From assembly GCF_030813915.1 (NCBI RefSeq), contig NZ_JAUSUJ010000001.1:62001-126000 (forward strand): 64,000 nucleotides of DNA. Reading direction: 5' to 3'. The DNA comes from Rhodoplanes tepidamans. GTDB lineage: Bacteria; Pseudomonadota; Alphaproteobacteria; Rhizobiales; Xanthobacteraceae. The position numbers were made by a program, and so were the translations under genes. Below are positions 36,067-44,552 of the stretch, piece after piece. The notes under the pieces were generated by a model that was not told the origin of the DNA, searched no databases, and saw only the letters and a list, made by a program, of their open reading frames with translations. Every line of letters begins with the position of its first letter. Positions within the stretch are counted from its first letter, which is position 1.

Positions 36067-37989
36067 TCACCGCCCTGTCGCCGGCACCGAGGCGGGCGGG
36101 CGGACGGCCGGGGGCTGGAGCGAGGTGGGCGGCGCCGCGGCCGGGCGGGAGGCGGGGCGTGCCTCGCGGCGGGTGGTCGAGGAGGTCAGGTCGGCGCTGC
36201 GGCCGACGCCGCGGCCGAGGATCAGCTGGTCGGCCGGCGGCAGGTCGAAGCGCGGCTCCAGGCCGAGCAGGGGGGCGATGCGGGCGATCACCTTGCCGGC
36301 GGTCGGCGCGGCGTTCCAGCCGGCGGTCGCGTAGCCGTGCGTCTCCGGCGTCGGCTGCGGCTCGTCGAGCATGATCAGCACGACGTAGCGCGGCTTGTCG
36401 GCCGGCAGCACGGCGATGAAGTCGCACAAGAGCTTGGTCTTGGAGTAGCGGCCGCCGACCACCTTCTCGGCCGTGCCGGTCTTGCCGCCGACATAGTAGC
36501 CCTTCACCTCGGCGGTCTTGCCCGAGCCCTTCTCGGAGTTGAGCCGCATCAGGTAGCGCATGGCGACCGAGGTCTCGGGCTTGATCACCCGCTTGGCGAC
36601 GGCGCGCGCCTCCTCCGGGCTGCGCTTGAGGAAGGTCGGCTGGATCAGCCAGCCGCCGTTCATCAGCGCGGCGACCCCCATCAGCGCCTGCAGCGGCGCG
36701 ACCGAGAGGCCGTGTCCGAACGAGATGGTGATGGTGTTCAATTCGCCCCAGCGCTTCGGCACGATCGGCTCGGCGCTCTCCGGCAGCTCGGTGCGCAGCC
36801 GGTCGAGCTGGCCGATCTTGCGCAGGTACTGCTTGTGGCCCTCGACGCCGACCGCCAGCGCCATCTTGGCGGCGCCGACGTTCGACGAGTAGGTGAACAC
36901 CTCGGGCACCGAGAGCACGCGGTTCTGGGCGTGATAGTCGCTGATCTTGAACTTGCCCCAGTGCAGCGCGCCGCGCGCGTCGACCGACGAGTTCAGCGTC
37001 ATCTTGCCGGAATCGAGCGTCATCCCGACGGTCAGCGCCTTGAACACCGAGCCCATCTCGAACACGCCGGTGGTGAGGCGGTTGATCCGGTTGGGATCGA
37101 GCGCCTCCTTCGGGTTGTTCGGGTCGTAGTCGGGGTGCGAGACCATGGCGACGATCTCGCCGGTGTCGACGTCGAGCACGACGCCGGCGGCGGCCTTGGC
37201 CTTGAACTTCTCGCGGGCGCGGCCGAGCTCGTCGTGCATGGCGTGCTGGACGCGCAGGTCGACGGCGAGCTGCAGCGGCTCCTGCTGGCGGTCGGAGGCG
37301 AAGCCGGCGCGGTGCAGGTCGGCCAGCCCGCGCGTGTCGAGATACTTCTCCAGCCCGGCGATGCCCTGGTTGTCCACGTTGACGTGGCCGATGAGGTGCG
37401 ACACCTCGCGGCCGTTCGGATAGACGCGCTTGTTCTCGTTGAGGAAGCCGACGCCCGGGATGCCCAGGCGATGGATCTCCTTCTGCTGCTTGGGCGAGAT
37501 CTCGCGCTTGAGCCAGGCGAAGCCCTTCTTCGAGTCGAGCCGGTCGCGCAGGTCGCCGGTGTCGAGATCCGGCATCACCGCGGTCAGGAGCTCGGCCGCC
37601 TCGTCGGCGTCGATCAGCCGCCGCGGCTCGGCGAACAGCGACGGCACCCGCACGTCGGTCGCCAGAATCTCGCCGGTGCGGTCGAGGATGTCGGGCCGCG
37701 CCGTCGCCACCGCGTCGGAGCCGCCGGAGCGGCGGCTGGCATGGGTCTCGGGGGCGACCGCGTAGAGCACCAGCCGGCCGCCGATCACGGCGTAGATGCA
37801 GCCGAACACCAGCACGGCGAGGCCGATGCGGGCGCGGGTCTTGCGGGTGCGGTCGATCTTGCGGTCGTAGAGCAGGACCTGGATCAGCCGGCGGTGCCAC
37901 GGCACGTGCGGCGCGTCGGGCGCGGCCGGCGCAGCGGACGGCTGGGCGGCCGGCTGGCCGGAGGGCGGACCGGGGGGCGGCGTGGTCAT
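36067..37989 (-). CDS. ftsI: Peptidoglycan D,D-transpeptidase FtsI (PBP3)
   Basis: 640-aa septal transpeptidase. A Pro-rich cytoplasmic N-terminus (~1-30), a signal-anchor helix (~53-75), a PBP dimerisation domain (~95-250), then the transpeptidase domain: active S314 in EMGSVFK (SxxK), YSSNVG (SxN) and GGKTGTAEK (KTG, ~500). The extra C-terminal ~50 residues are P/A/S-rich. Its ATG overlaps the ftsL stop by 4 nt. In most relatives murE follows immediately; here a convergent gene and the accessory island follow. Confidence 0.95.
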   Translation of the reverse strand: MTTPPPGPPSGQPAAQPSAAPAAPDAPHVPWHRRLIQVLLYDRKIDRTRKTRARIGLAVLVFGCIYAVIGGRLVLYAVAPETHASRRSGGSDAVATARPDILDRTGEILATDVRVPSLFAEPRRLIDADEAAELLTAVMPDLDTGDLRDRLDSKKGFAWLKREISPKQQKEIHRLGIPGVGFLNENKRVYPNGREVSHLIGHVNVDNQGIAGLEKYLDTRGLADLHRAGFASDRQQEPLQLAVDLRVQHAMHDELGRAREKFKAKAAAGVVLDVDTGEIVAMVSHPDYDPNNPKEALDPNRINRLTTGVFEMGSVFKALTVGMTLDSGKMTLNSSVDARGALHWGKFKISDYHAQNRVLSVPEVFTYSSNVGAAKMALAVGVEGHKQYLRKIGQLDRLRTELPESAEPIVPKRWGELNTITISFGHGLSVAPLQALMGVAALMNGGWLIQPTFLKRSPEEARAVAKRVIKPETSVAMRYLMRLNSEKGSGKTAEVKGYYVGGKTGTAEKVVGGRYSKTKLLCDFIAVLPADKPRYVVLIMLDEPQPTPETHGYATAGWNAAPTAGKVIARIAPLLGLEPRFDLPPADQLILGRGVGRSADLTSSTTRREARPASRPAAAPPTSLQPPAVRPPASVPATGR

Positions 37990-38384
37990 CGGCGGCCTCC
38001 TGCCACGCCCGTCACGGGCGCGCCGGACGGCACGCTGCCGGTGGCCTCGGCCGGGGCGGCGGCGTCCAGCATGGCGCCGATCGGATCGGCGTCGACGGGC
38101 GCCGGCGGGGCGGGGCGGGGCGGCAGCTTGTCGAACGACTCGATCTGGGTCGCGTCGAGGAGCTGGAGCTTCAGGTGGCGCTGCGCCAGCGCCTGGATGC
38201 GGCCGGGATTCTCGAGCTTGGCCGCCTCGGCGCGCAGCGCCGCCGCCTTGTCGCGCTCGCGGGCGATCTCGGTGCGCAGCTTGGCGACCCGCTCGGCCTC
38301 GACGGTCGCCTCGAACTTGATCTTGTAGACATAGGCCGCCGCGACGACGAGCAGCACCACGACGATGACGTTGAGCAGCCGCAT
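37986..38384 (-). CDS. ftsL: Cell division protein FtsL
   Basis: 132-aa bitopic membrane protein: short cytoplasmic start, a transmembrane helix (~4-20, LNVIVVVLLVVAAAYVYKI) and a periplasmic coiled coil (~28-75, AERVAKLRTEIARERDKAA). The C-terminal ~45 residues are P/A-rich and low complexity. Sequence conservation of FtsL is low, so the call rests on this topology and on its place between rsmH and ftsI, with a 1-nt gap and a 4-nt overlap. Partner of FtsB/FtsQ in divisome activation. Confidence 0.88.
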   Translation of the reverse strand: MRLLNVIVVVLLVVAAAYVYKIKFEATVEAERVAKLRTEIARERDKAAALRAEAAKLENPGRIQALAQRHLKLQLLDATQIESFDKLPPRPAPPAPVDADPIGAMLDAAAPAEATGSVPSGAPVTGVAGGRR

Positions 38385-38385
38385 G

Positions 38386-39456
38386 TCAGCCTCCCCGCAG
38401 CATGGCGTCGAGGTCGGGCAGCGGCGGCAGGCCGGCCGGCGCCGCCGTCCAGGCCGGCGCGGCGGTGCGCTCGGCGGCGCGCAGCTTGGCCGAGCGGGCG
38501 CGCGGATTGGCGGCGAGCTCGGCGTCGTCGGCCGTCACCGGCCGCCGGGTCAGCACCGTGAAGCTCGCGGCGGGGCGGGCGGTCTCGGGCATGTGGCGGG
38601 AGACGCCGCCGGCGCCGGAGCGGCCGGCCAGGAAGGTCTTCACCAGCCGGTCCTCGAGCGAGTGGAAGGAGACGACGACGAGGCGGCCGCCCGGCGCCAG
38701 CACGCGCTCGGCGGCGAGGAGGGCGGTCGCCAGCTCGCCGAGCTCGTCGTTGACCATCATGCGCAGCGCCTGGAACGTGCGGGTCGCGGGATGAATGTCG
38801 CCGGGCTTGTGGCGGACCACCCGGGCGACGATCTCGGCGAGCCGCGCCGTGGTGGCGATCGGCGCCTCGGCGCGGGCCCGCACGATGGCGCGGGCGACGG
38901 CGCGCGAGTGGCGCTCCTCGCCGAGCTGGAAGATCACGTCGGCGAGATCGCGCTCGGCGGCGCGGGCGACGAGGTCGGCGGCCGACGGTCCGTCCGGGCC
39001 CATGCGCATGTCGAGCGGGCCGTCGAAGCGGAACGAGAAGCCGCGCTCCGGGTCGTCGATCTGCATCGAGGAGACGCCGATGTCGAGCACGACGCCGGCC
39101 ACCGTGCCGGGCGCGGCGACCGCGTCGAGCTCGGAGAAGCGGGACTCGACCAGGGTCAGCCGGCCGCCCGACGCGTCGACGAGGTCCCGGCCGGCCGCGA
39201 TGGCGGTCGGGTCGCGGTCGAGCGCGATCACGCGGGCCGCGGGGCTGGCATCGAGAATGGCGCGGGTGTAGCCGCCCGCCCCGAAGGTGCCGTCGATGTA
39301 GAGAGCCCCGGTGTTCGGCGCGTCGCGGACCGCCAAGCCTTCCCGGACCCCCAGCAGGTCGATGGCGGGGGCGGCGAGCACGGGAATGTGGCGAGCCGGT
39401 CCGCCAGCGACACCCCCGTGGGCCTCTCGGCCGGGGGCGTCGCGGCCCGCCGTCAT
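38386..39456 (-). CDS. rsmH: 16S rRNA (cytosine(1402)-N4)-methyltransferase RsmH
   Basis: 356-aa SAM-dependent methyltransferase. The SAM motif is [16 protein letters not shown], followed by [29 protein letters not shown] and [17 protein letters not shown] 39456 overlaps the mraZ stop (ATGA). The first ~20 residues ([15 protein letters not shown]) are an extension before the conserved [13 protein letters not shown]. Second gene of the mraZ operon. Confidence 0.95.
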   Translation of the reverse strand: MTAGRDAPGREAHGGVAGGPARHIPVLAAPAIDLLGVREGLAVRDAPNTGALYIDGTFGAGGYTRAILDASPAARVIALDRDPTAIAAGRDLVDASGGRLTLVESRFSELDAVAAPGTVAGVVLDIGVSSMQIDDPERGFSFRFDGPLDMRMGPDGPSAADLVARAAERDLADVIFQLGEERHSRAVARAIVRARAEAPIATTARLAEIVARVVRHKPGDIHPATRTFQALRMMVNDELGELATALLAAERVLAPGGRLVVVSFHSLEDRLVKTFLAGRSGAGGVSRHMPETARPAASFTVLTRRPVTADDAELAANPRARSAKLRAAERTAAPAWTAAPAGLPPLPDLDAMLRGG

Positions 39457-39929
39457 TCCCGTGCTCCGGCGCCAGGCGCCCCGCGCTCGGAACCCAGCCG
39501 CTTGGTCGTCGCGCGCACCGTCGCAGTGGCCTTGGCTAGATGCGCGCGGAAGCCGTCCGGTTCCCAGATCTGAAACTTGTGACCGAGCCCGACGAAGCCG
39601 ACCGTGTCGCCGATCCCGGCGTGAGTCTTGATCATCTCGGTCAGCACCACCCGGCCCTCGCCGTCCACACGCAGGGTCTCGCTCCGCCCGTAGAGCGCGA
39701 CCAGAAACTCCTCCCGCTCGTCCGAGTAGGGCGGAAACCGGGCGATCAGCTGCTCGATCTCGCCGAGCAGGGCATGCCCGCCCACGTCGACCGCCGGCCG
39801 GTCCAGGCTCGGATAGCAGTACAGCCCCTCGAAGCCGTCCCGGGCGAGCACCGCGCGGAAGGGGGCCGGAATCGACACCCGTCCCTTGGCATCGAGCCGC
39901 GCCGTGAACTGTCCCACGAAGCGGTCCAT
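39453..39929 (-). CDS. mraZ: Transcriptional regulator MraZ
   Basis: 158-aa double-AbrB-like DNA-binding protein that regulates its own dcw operon. Both half motifs are visible: [18 protein letters not shown] near the start and [20 protein letters not shown] near residue 90. First gene of mraZ-rsmH-ftsL-ftsI. Four TGGG direct repeats 95-130 nt upstream (40024-40057) are the expected MraZ binding sites. Confidence 0.95.
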   Translation of the reverse strand: MDRFVGQFTARLDAKGRVSIPAPFRAVLARDGFEGLYCYPSLDRPAVDVGGHALLGEIEQLIARFPPYSDEREEFLVALYGRSETLRVDGEGRVVLTEMIKTHAGIGDTVGFVGLGHKFQIWEPDGFRAHLAKATATVRATTKRLGSERGAPGAGARE

Positions 39930-40023
39930 GCGACTGCGGACTCCACGCCGGCCTGACGCTGGCCTCGTACGCGGTCCGCCGGGCGCCGGGCACGCCGGCC
40001 GGGGCGGACAAGGACATGAACGC

Positions 40024-40057
40024 TGGGTAATGTTGGGATACCATGGGATGGTATGGG
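40024..40057 (+). promoter_or_regulatory. MraZ box: four TGGG repeats at 10-bp spacing
   Basis: TGGG begins at 40024, 40034, 40044 and 40054, so successive repeats are exactly one helical turn apart. MraZ is known to bind TGGGN-N5 direct repeats in the dcw promoter. The array lies between mraZ (minus) and the phosphoesterase gene (plus) and could affect both. Confidence 0.85.
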
Positions 40058-40169
40058 CGTCAATGGAATCCAGCGTGATCCGCGGGCCCGACGAGAGCCC
40101 GCGACACGTCGATTAGCAGCGGTTAAACTTAAGGAAACGTTGCCGGCAGCCGGGGGGCGGCATCCGCTC

Positions 40170-40910
40170 ATGCGCACAGCCCTGATCAGTGACATTCACG
40201 CCAACCGGGAGGCGCTCGAGGCCTGTCTCGACCATGCCGCGCGGTCGGGCATCGACGCCTATGTCTTCCTCGGCGACTTCGTCGGCTACGGGGCCGATCC
40301 GGCCTTCGTGCTCGACACCGTGATGGACTTCGTCGCGCGGGGTGCGGTCGCGGTGCTCGGCAACCACGACGCGGCGGCGATCGGCACCCGGTCCGACATG
40401 AACGACGACGCGGCCGCCGCGATCGCCTGGACCCGCACCGTGATCGGCGACGCGCATCGCGACTTCCTGGCGCGGCTGCCGCTGGTGGCCGAGCGGGGCA
40501 GCGTGCTCTACGTACACGCCGACCCGGTCGATCCGGCCGGCTGGGGCTACATCACCGACCTCTACTCGGCGTCGCGGGCCCTGGTGGCGACCCAGGCGCA
40601 CGTCACCTTCTGCGGCCACACCCACGTGCCGGCCCTGTTCCACATGTCGGTGACGGGCAAGTTCGCGAGCTTCGACCCGGTCGACCGGGTCGAGATCCCG
40701 CTCACCCAGCGCCGGCGCTGGCTCGCCGTGATCGGCTCGGTCGGCCAGCCGCGCGACCGCAACCCGGCCGCCTGCTACGCCGTGCTCGACGACGCCACCG
40801 ACGTGCTCACCTATGTCCGGGTGCCCTACGACATCGACGGCGCCGCCCGGAAGATCATCGAGGCCGGCCTCCCGGTCGGCCTCGCCTACCGGCTGTACGA
40901 GGGGTACTGA
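40170..40910 (+). CDS. Metallophosphoesterase (calcineurin-like, YfcE/MJ0936-type)
   Basis: 246-aa enzyme with the full metal-binding set: DIHAN (D-x-H), GDFVGYG (GD), GNHDAAA (GNHD) and CGHTHVPAL (GHTH). It resembles protein-phosphatase-like or cyclic-nucleotide phosphodiesterase-like members of the family. ATG 40170 precedes MRTALISDIHANREA. Divergent from mraZ and followed by the Ser/Thr kinase-UspA gene, so a kinase/phosphatase pairing is plausible; that is inference. An A+T-rich patch at 40111-40135 probably holds its promoter. Confidence 0.85.
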   Translation: MRTALISDIHANREALEACLDHAARSGIDAYVFLGDFVGYGADPAFVLDTVMDFVARGAVAVLGNHDAAAIGTRSDMNDDAAAAIAWTRTVIGDAHRDFLARLPLVAERGSVLYVHADPVDPAGWGYITDLYSASRALVATQAHVTFCGHTHVPALFHMSVTGKFASFDPVDRVEIPLTQRRRWLAVIGSVGQPRDRNPAACYAVLDDATDVLTYVRVPYDIDGAARKIIEAGLPVGLAYRLYEGY

Positions 40911-40930
40911 GGTGGCGGTGCCGCGCACTC

Positions 40931-41008
40931 CGTTCATTCCCGCGAAAACGGGACTCCAGCCGTCCTGCCGTGTCGCCGCTGAGTCCCCGCCTTCGCGGGG
41001 ACGAGCGG
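40931..41008 (+). repeat. Dispersed repeat C
   Basis: CGTTCATTCCCGCGAAAACG at the left and the perfect hairpin GTCCCCGC-CTTC-GCGGGGAC (40983-41002) at the right form a short palindromic element. Related CCCCGCGAAGG sequence recurs near 46340. Confidence 0.45.
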
Positions 41009-41063
41009 ATCACGACGATCGTGCCATGCGGTGCGGCGCCGTCGACATACAGGACCCCCTCCC

Positions 41064-42503
41064 GTGATCAATGTGCGGTCGCTTTCGGCGGGCCAGGTGA
41101 TCGACGGCTTCAAGCTGGAGCAGCAGCTCGACCCAGGGGGCATGGCCGACTTCTGGCGCGTCTCGCGCGAGGGCGACACGCTGCCGCTGATCATGAAGAT
41201 CCCGCTGCTGCGGCGCGGCGAGGATCCGCTCACCATCGTCGGCTTCGAGCAGGAGCAGATGATCCTGGCGCGGCTCTCCGGCCCGCACGTGCCGCGCTTC
41301 GTCGCCTCCGGCGACTTCGAGCGGCCCTACATCGTGATGGAGCACGTCGCCGGGCGGCCGCTCAAGACGCTGCTCGCCGAGACGCCGCTGCCGGCCACCC
41401 AGGTGGCGAGCATCGGCGCCGCGATCGCCGAGGCGCTGTACAGCATCCACCGCCAGCACGTCACCCATCTCGACCTCAAGCCGTCCAACATCATCCTGCG
41501 CGACGACGGCTCCGCCGTGCTGATCGACTTCGGCCTGTCGCGGCACGACCAGCTGCCCGACCTGATCGCCGAGGAGTTCGACGAGCCGGTCGGCACCGGC
41601 GCCTATGTGGCGCCCGAGCAGGTGCGTCGCTTCCGCGGCGATCCGCGGAGCGACATCTTCTCGTTGGGCGTGACGATGTACTTCCTGGCGACCGGCGAGC
41701 GGCCCTATGGCGAGCCGGAGCGCGAGGCCGAGTGGCGCCGGCGGCTATGGCGCGATCCGTTCCCGCCGACCCGCTGGAACCCGCTGGTGCCGCCCTGGCT
41801 GCAGGAGATCATCCTGCGCTGCCTGGAGATCGACCGCGACGCCCGCTACGCCTCGGCGGCGCAGCTGCGCTTCGACCTGCAGCATCCCGACGGCGTCGCG
41901 CTGACCGAGCGCGCCGCGCGGCGCGACCGCGACGGCCCGCTCACCGTGCTGTCGCGCTGGCTGAAGGTGCGCAACGCGCCGCCGCTGCGGATGCGCAGCA
42001 TCGCCGGCGTCATCGACCGCTCGCCGATCGTGATGGCCGCCGTCGACCTCGGCGCCGCCGACGACCTCGGCGACGCCATCGCCGCGGCGTTGCGTCGCGT
42101 GCTCGCCACCGTGCCGGACGCGCGGCTCGCCTGCGTCAACGTGCTCAAGACCTCGCGCATCGCCCTCGATCCGCTGGAAGACGCGCACGGCCGCAATCCG
42201 CATCTGCAGCGCCTGGTCGAGCTGAAGCACTGGGCGCGGCCGCTGCCGGTCGACGGCGACCGCATCACCTATCACGTCTTCGAGTCGCCCGATCCGGCCG
42301 CCGCCATCGTCGAATACGCCCGCAACAACAACGTCGACCACATCGTGATGGGGGCGCGCGGCTCGTCCTCGCTGCGGCGCTACCTTGGCAGCGTCTCGGC
42401 CCAGGTGGTCGCTCAGGCGCCGTGCACCGTGACGGTGGTACGCCGCTCCGTCGCCGCCGGCGACACGCCGGCGGAGGGCGAGGCGCAGCCCGCCGCACAG
42501 TAG
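41064..42503 (+). CDS. Ser/Thr protein kinase fused to universal stress protein domain
   Basis: 479 aa from GTG 41064 (AGGA upstream; another GTG at 41031 is possible). Residues ~1-280 are a Hanks-type kinase: DPGGMADFWRV loop, MKIPLL lysine, HLDLKPSN catalytic loop (D137) and IDFGLSR, so it looks active. Residues ~315-465 are a UspA domain with the ATP-binding GARGSSSLRRYLGSVS (G-x2-G-x9-G-S) and APCTVTVVRRS. There is no transmembrane segment. Stress signal or nucleotide binding by the UspA part could gate the kinase. Downstream of a phosphoesterase and upstream of a probable EcfG-controlled gene, it fits stress physiology. Confidence 0.88.
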   Translation: MINVRSLSAGQVIDGFKLEQQLDPGGMADFWRVSREGDTLPLIMKIPLLRRGEDPLTIVGFEQEQMILARLSGPHVPRFVASGDFERPYIVMEHVAGRPLKTLLAETPLPATQVASIGAAIAEALYSIHRQHVTHLDLKPSNIILRDDGSAVLIDFGLSRHDQLPDLIAEEFDEPVGTGAYVAPEQVRRFRGDPRSDIFSLGVTMYFLATGERPYGEPEREAEWRRRLWRDPFPPTRWNPLVPPWLQEIILRCLEIDRDARYASAAQLRFDLQHPDGVALTERAARRDRDGPLTVLSRWLKVRNAPPLRMRSIAGVIDRSPIVMAAVDLGAADDLGDAIAAALRRVLATVPDARLACVNVLKTSRIALDPLEDAHGRNPHLQRLVELKHWARPLPVDGDRITYHVFESPDPAAAIVEYARNNNVDHIVMGARGSSSLRRYLGSVSAQVVAQAPCTVTVVRRSVAAGDTPAEGEAQPAAQ

Positions 42504-42523
42504 GGTTTCACCACGAGACCTGC

Positions 42524-42548
42524 GGAACAGGTGTCCGGGGCGGGGGTT
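42524..42548 (+). promoter_or_regulatory. EcfG-like promoter upstream of PRC-barrel gene
   Basis: GGAAC (42524-42528), 16 nt, then GGTT (42545-42548). The alphaproteobacterial general stress sigma factor EcfG recognises GGAAC-N16/17-CGTT; the first base of the -10 element differs. Confidence 0.5.
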
Positions 42549-42557
42549 GTCACGGCA

Positions 42558-42601
42558 CAGGGCGATGCTCGGCCCTGCCACGGGGCGACGCTCGGCCCTG
42601 C
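42558..42601 (+). repeat. Two tandem 21-nt hairpin repeats in 5' leader
   Basis: CAGGGCGATGCTCGGCCCTG and CGGGGCGACGCTCGGCCCTG (period 23, two differences) each fold into a 6-bp stem (CAGGGC/GCCCTG in the first). They lie between the predicted promoter and the PRC-barrel start, so may affect message stability. Confidence 0.6.
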
Positions 42602-42629
42602 ACGATTCATCGACGATGGAGGCACTCCA

Positions 42630-43244
42630 ATGATCCGCAATCTCGTGGCCGTCGCGGCCGTGAGCGGCCTGATGATGTCCACTGCGCTGGCCCAGTCGCC
42701 GGCGCCGAACGCCACGCCCGGCAGCACCGGCAGCAGCACCGGCAGCAGCATGGGCTCGAGCTCCGGCTCCGGCGCCATGGGCTCCAACACCAGCGCCGGC
42801 GCCGGCGCGGTGATCACCCAGCAGAGCCCGAACCAGTGGCTCGCGTCGAAGTTCATGGGCACCGACGTGATCGGCACCGACGACGCCAAGATCGGCGACG
42901 TCAGCGACGTGCTGTTCGACAAGTCCGGCAAGGTCGACGCGCTGATCGTCGGCGTCGGCGGCTTCCTCGGCATCGGCCAGAAGGACATCGCCCTGCCGGT
43001 GTCGTCGTTCCAGGTGATCGCGGCGAACAGCGGGCGCAACAACACGAGCTCCGACCAGCTCCGCCTGTCGATGACCAAGGACCAGCTCCAGCAGCAGGCC
43101 GAGTTCAAGACCTCGGACGACACCAACCGCACCACGACGGGCGCCGGCTCGGGCGCGGCCGGGACGGGCGGTGGCGCTGCGACCACGCCGCGCACCAACA
43201 TGGGCACCGGCTCGGGCGCCGCGACCGGGACGCCGAACCGCTGA
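42630..43244 (+). CDS. Secreted PRC-barrel domain protein
   Basis: 204-aa exported protein. A signal peptide (MIRNLVAVAAVSGLMMSTALA) is followed by an S/G/T-rich linker (~28-58), then a PRC-barrel domain (~65-145: ASKFMGTDVIGTDDAKIGDV, then LFDKSGKVDALIVGVGGFLG), and a T/G-rich C-terminal tail. ATG 42630 has TGGAGG upstream. PRC-barrel proteins of this type are common in Hyphomicrobiales envelopes and often stress-induced; the EcfG-like promoter here agrees. Confidence 0.85.
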   Translation: MIRNLVAVAAVSGLMMSTALAQSPAPNATPGSTGSSTGSSMGSSSGSGAMGSNTSAGAGAVITQQSPNQWLASKFMGTDVIGTDDAKIGDVSDVLFDKSGKVDALIVGVGGFLGIGQKDIALPVSSFQVIAANSGRNNTSSDQLRLSMTKDQLQQQAEFKTSDDTNRTTTGAGSGAAGTGGGAATTPRTNMGTGSGAATGTPNR

Positions 43245-43269
43245 TCCCGATCCGATCCACGAGACCGGC

Positions 43270-43299
43270 GAACGGCCCGGAGCACGCTCCGGGCCGTTC
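43270..43299 (+). terminator. Strong hairpin terminator after PRC-barrel gene
   Basis: 13-bp perfect stem GAACGGCCCGGAG / CTCCGGGCCGTTC with a 4-nt loop, followed by GTCGTTTCGG. Confidence 0.75.
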
Positions 43300-43375
43300 G
43301 TCGTTTCGGCCGCCGCGGTCCGCGCGCGGCGGCGCGGGATTGCGTCCGGCCCGGCGGCGGCGGCACAGTGGGGCC

Positions 43376-44179
43376 ATGCCCGTGCCGTCCGCCGATTCGC
43401 CGCTCGTCGCCGAGATCCATCCGTCGCCCAGTCACGAGTCGCGCGCCGCCGGCCGGCGCGGCGGCCGCCCCGACATCCTGCTCCTGCACTACACCGGCAT
43501 GGTCTCGACCGTGGAGGCGCTGGCCCGGCTGTGCGATCCGGCCGCCAAGGTCTCGTGCCACTACCTGGTGCGCGAGGACGGCACGGTGGTGCAGATGGTC
43601 GCCGAGGCGCGGCGGGCCTGGCATGCCGGGGTGTCGTGCTGGGCCGGCGACACCGACGTGAACTCGCGCGCGATCGGCATCGAGATCGCCAATGCGGGCC
43701 ACGACTTCGGCTGCCCGCCGTTCCCGCCCGTGCAGATCGAGGCGGTGACGGCGCTGTGCCGCGACATCCTGGCCCGCCACCGCATCCCGGCCGACCGGGT
43801 GCTCGCCCATTCGGACGTCGCGCCGGACCGCAAGCGCGATCCCGGCGAGATCTTTCCGTGGGACGCCCTGGCCGGCGCCGGGGTCGGCCTGTGGGGGCCG
43901 CCGGCGCCGCTCGACACGCCGGGGCCGGCGCTCGCGCCCGGCGACGAGGGGCAGGCGGTCGCTGCCCTGCAGGCCGGGCTCGCCGGCTTCGGCTACGCGG
44001 TGCCGCGCGACGGCGCCTATGGCGGGCCGACCGCCCTGGTGGTCGCGGCGTTCCAGCGCCATTTCCGCCCGGCCCGGGTCGACGGCATCGCCGACGCCTC
44101 CACGGTCGCCACCCTGCAGCGCATTATCGAGAAGAAAGATTCACTTGTTGAGCCCGACACCGATCGGGTCGTGGGCTAA
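43376..44179 (+). CDS. N-acetylmuramoyl-L-alanine amidase (AmiD/AmpD type) with PG-binding domain
   Basis: 267-aa amidase_2 family enzyme. Zn ligands: His in LLLHYTGMVST and His in VLAHSDVAPDRKRDPG, the latter with the catalytic Lys; the substrate loop is SCHYLVREDGTVVQMV. A peptidoglycan_binding_1 repeat lies at ~185-255 (GDEGQAVAALQAGLAGFGY). No signal peptide is evident, pointing to cytoplasmic recycling of anhydro-muropeptides, or export by another route. In related genomes an amidase lies near mraZ, in line with this position. Confidence 0.88.
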   Translation: MPVPSADSPLVAEIHPSPSHESRAAGRRGGRPDILLLHYTGMVSTVEALARLCDPAAKVSCHYLVREDGTVVQMVAEARRAWHAGVSCWAGDTDVNSRAIGIEIANAGHDFGCPPFPPVQIEAVTALCRDILARHRIPADRVLAHSDVAPDRKRDPGEIFPWDALAGAGVGLWGPPAPLDTPGPALAPGDEGQAVAALQAGLAGFGYAVPRDGAYGGPTALVVAAFQRHFRPARVDGIADASTVATLQRIIEKKDSLVEPDTDRVVG

Positions 44180-44317
44180 AACTACGATTCAGGGATTGCG
44201 TCCGGCCGTTCACAGGTCGTTGTGCGACGCACCATCTTTTCGGGAGAGGGCGTCCTGCGTATAAACACGGACGTTGCCGGCTGCCGGTCGGCAGTCGCCC
44301 CCGAAAGGAATGAATTG

Positions 44318-44461
44318 ATGTCTGAGAAAATCGCCCGCACCGAGGCCGCCAAGACCGCCGAGCATGCCGCCCCGAAGGGCGAGAAGGCCGGCCTGTTCTC
44401 CCGGGCCGCCCGGGCGATGCTGAACTCGGCGTTCAACACCTACTACATGCCGCGCTTCTGA
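44318..44461 (+). CDS. Small orphan protein (47 aa)
   Basis: 47-aa protein with AAGGA 8 nt before ATG 44318. N-terminal half is charged and Ala/Lys-rich (MSEKIARTEAAKTAEHAAPK); the C-terminal half is amphipathic, LFSRAARAMLNSAFNTYYMP then RF. No known family. A+T-richer promoter-like sequence (CGTATAAAC near 44258) precedes it. The ribosome site, isolation and codon use support a real gene. Confidence 0.6.
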   Translation: MSEKIARTEAAKTAEHAAPKGEKAGLFSRAARAMLNSAFNTYYMPRF

Positions 44462-44552
44462 GCGGTCGCGGCGCGTCCGGCCTCGCGCCGGACGCCCGGG
44501 GCGCCGCCGCTCGGGTCCGCCGCCGGACCGCCGGCGGCCCGACGGGCGCAGC

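Noticed and set aside
39454-39500. CGTCATTCCCG at the mraZ/rsmH overlap as a repeat A copy
   Set aside because: Only about ten bases match and both genes are intact across it; coincidence with the rsmH start codon.
40970-44179. 1069-codon plus-strand frame through kinase, PRC-barrel and amidase genes
   Set aside because: Only the amidase part (from 43376) has real domains; the remainder is a frame shadow.
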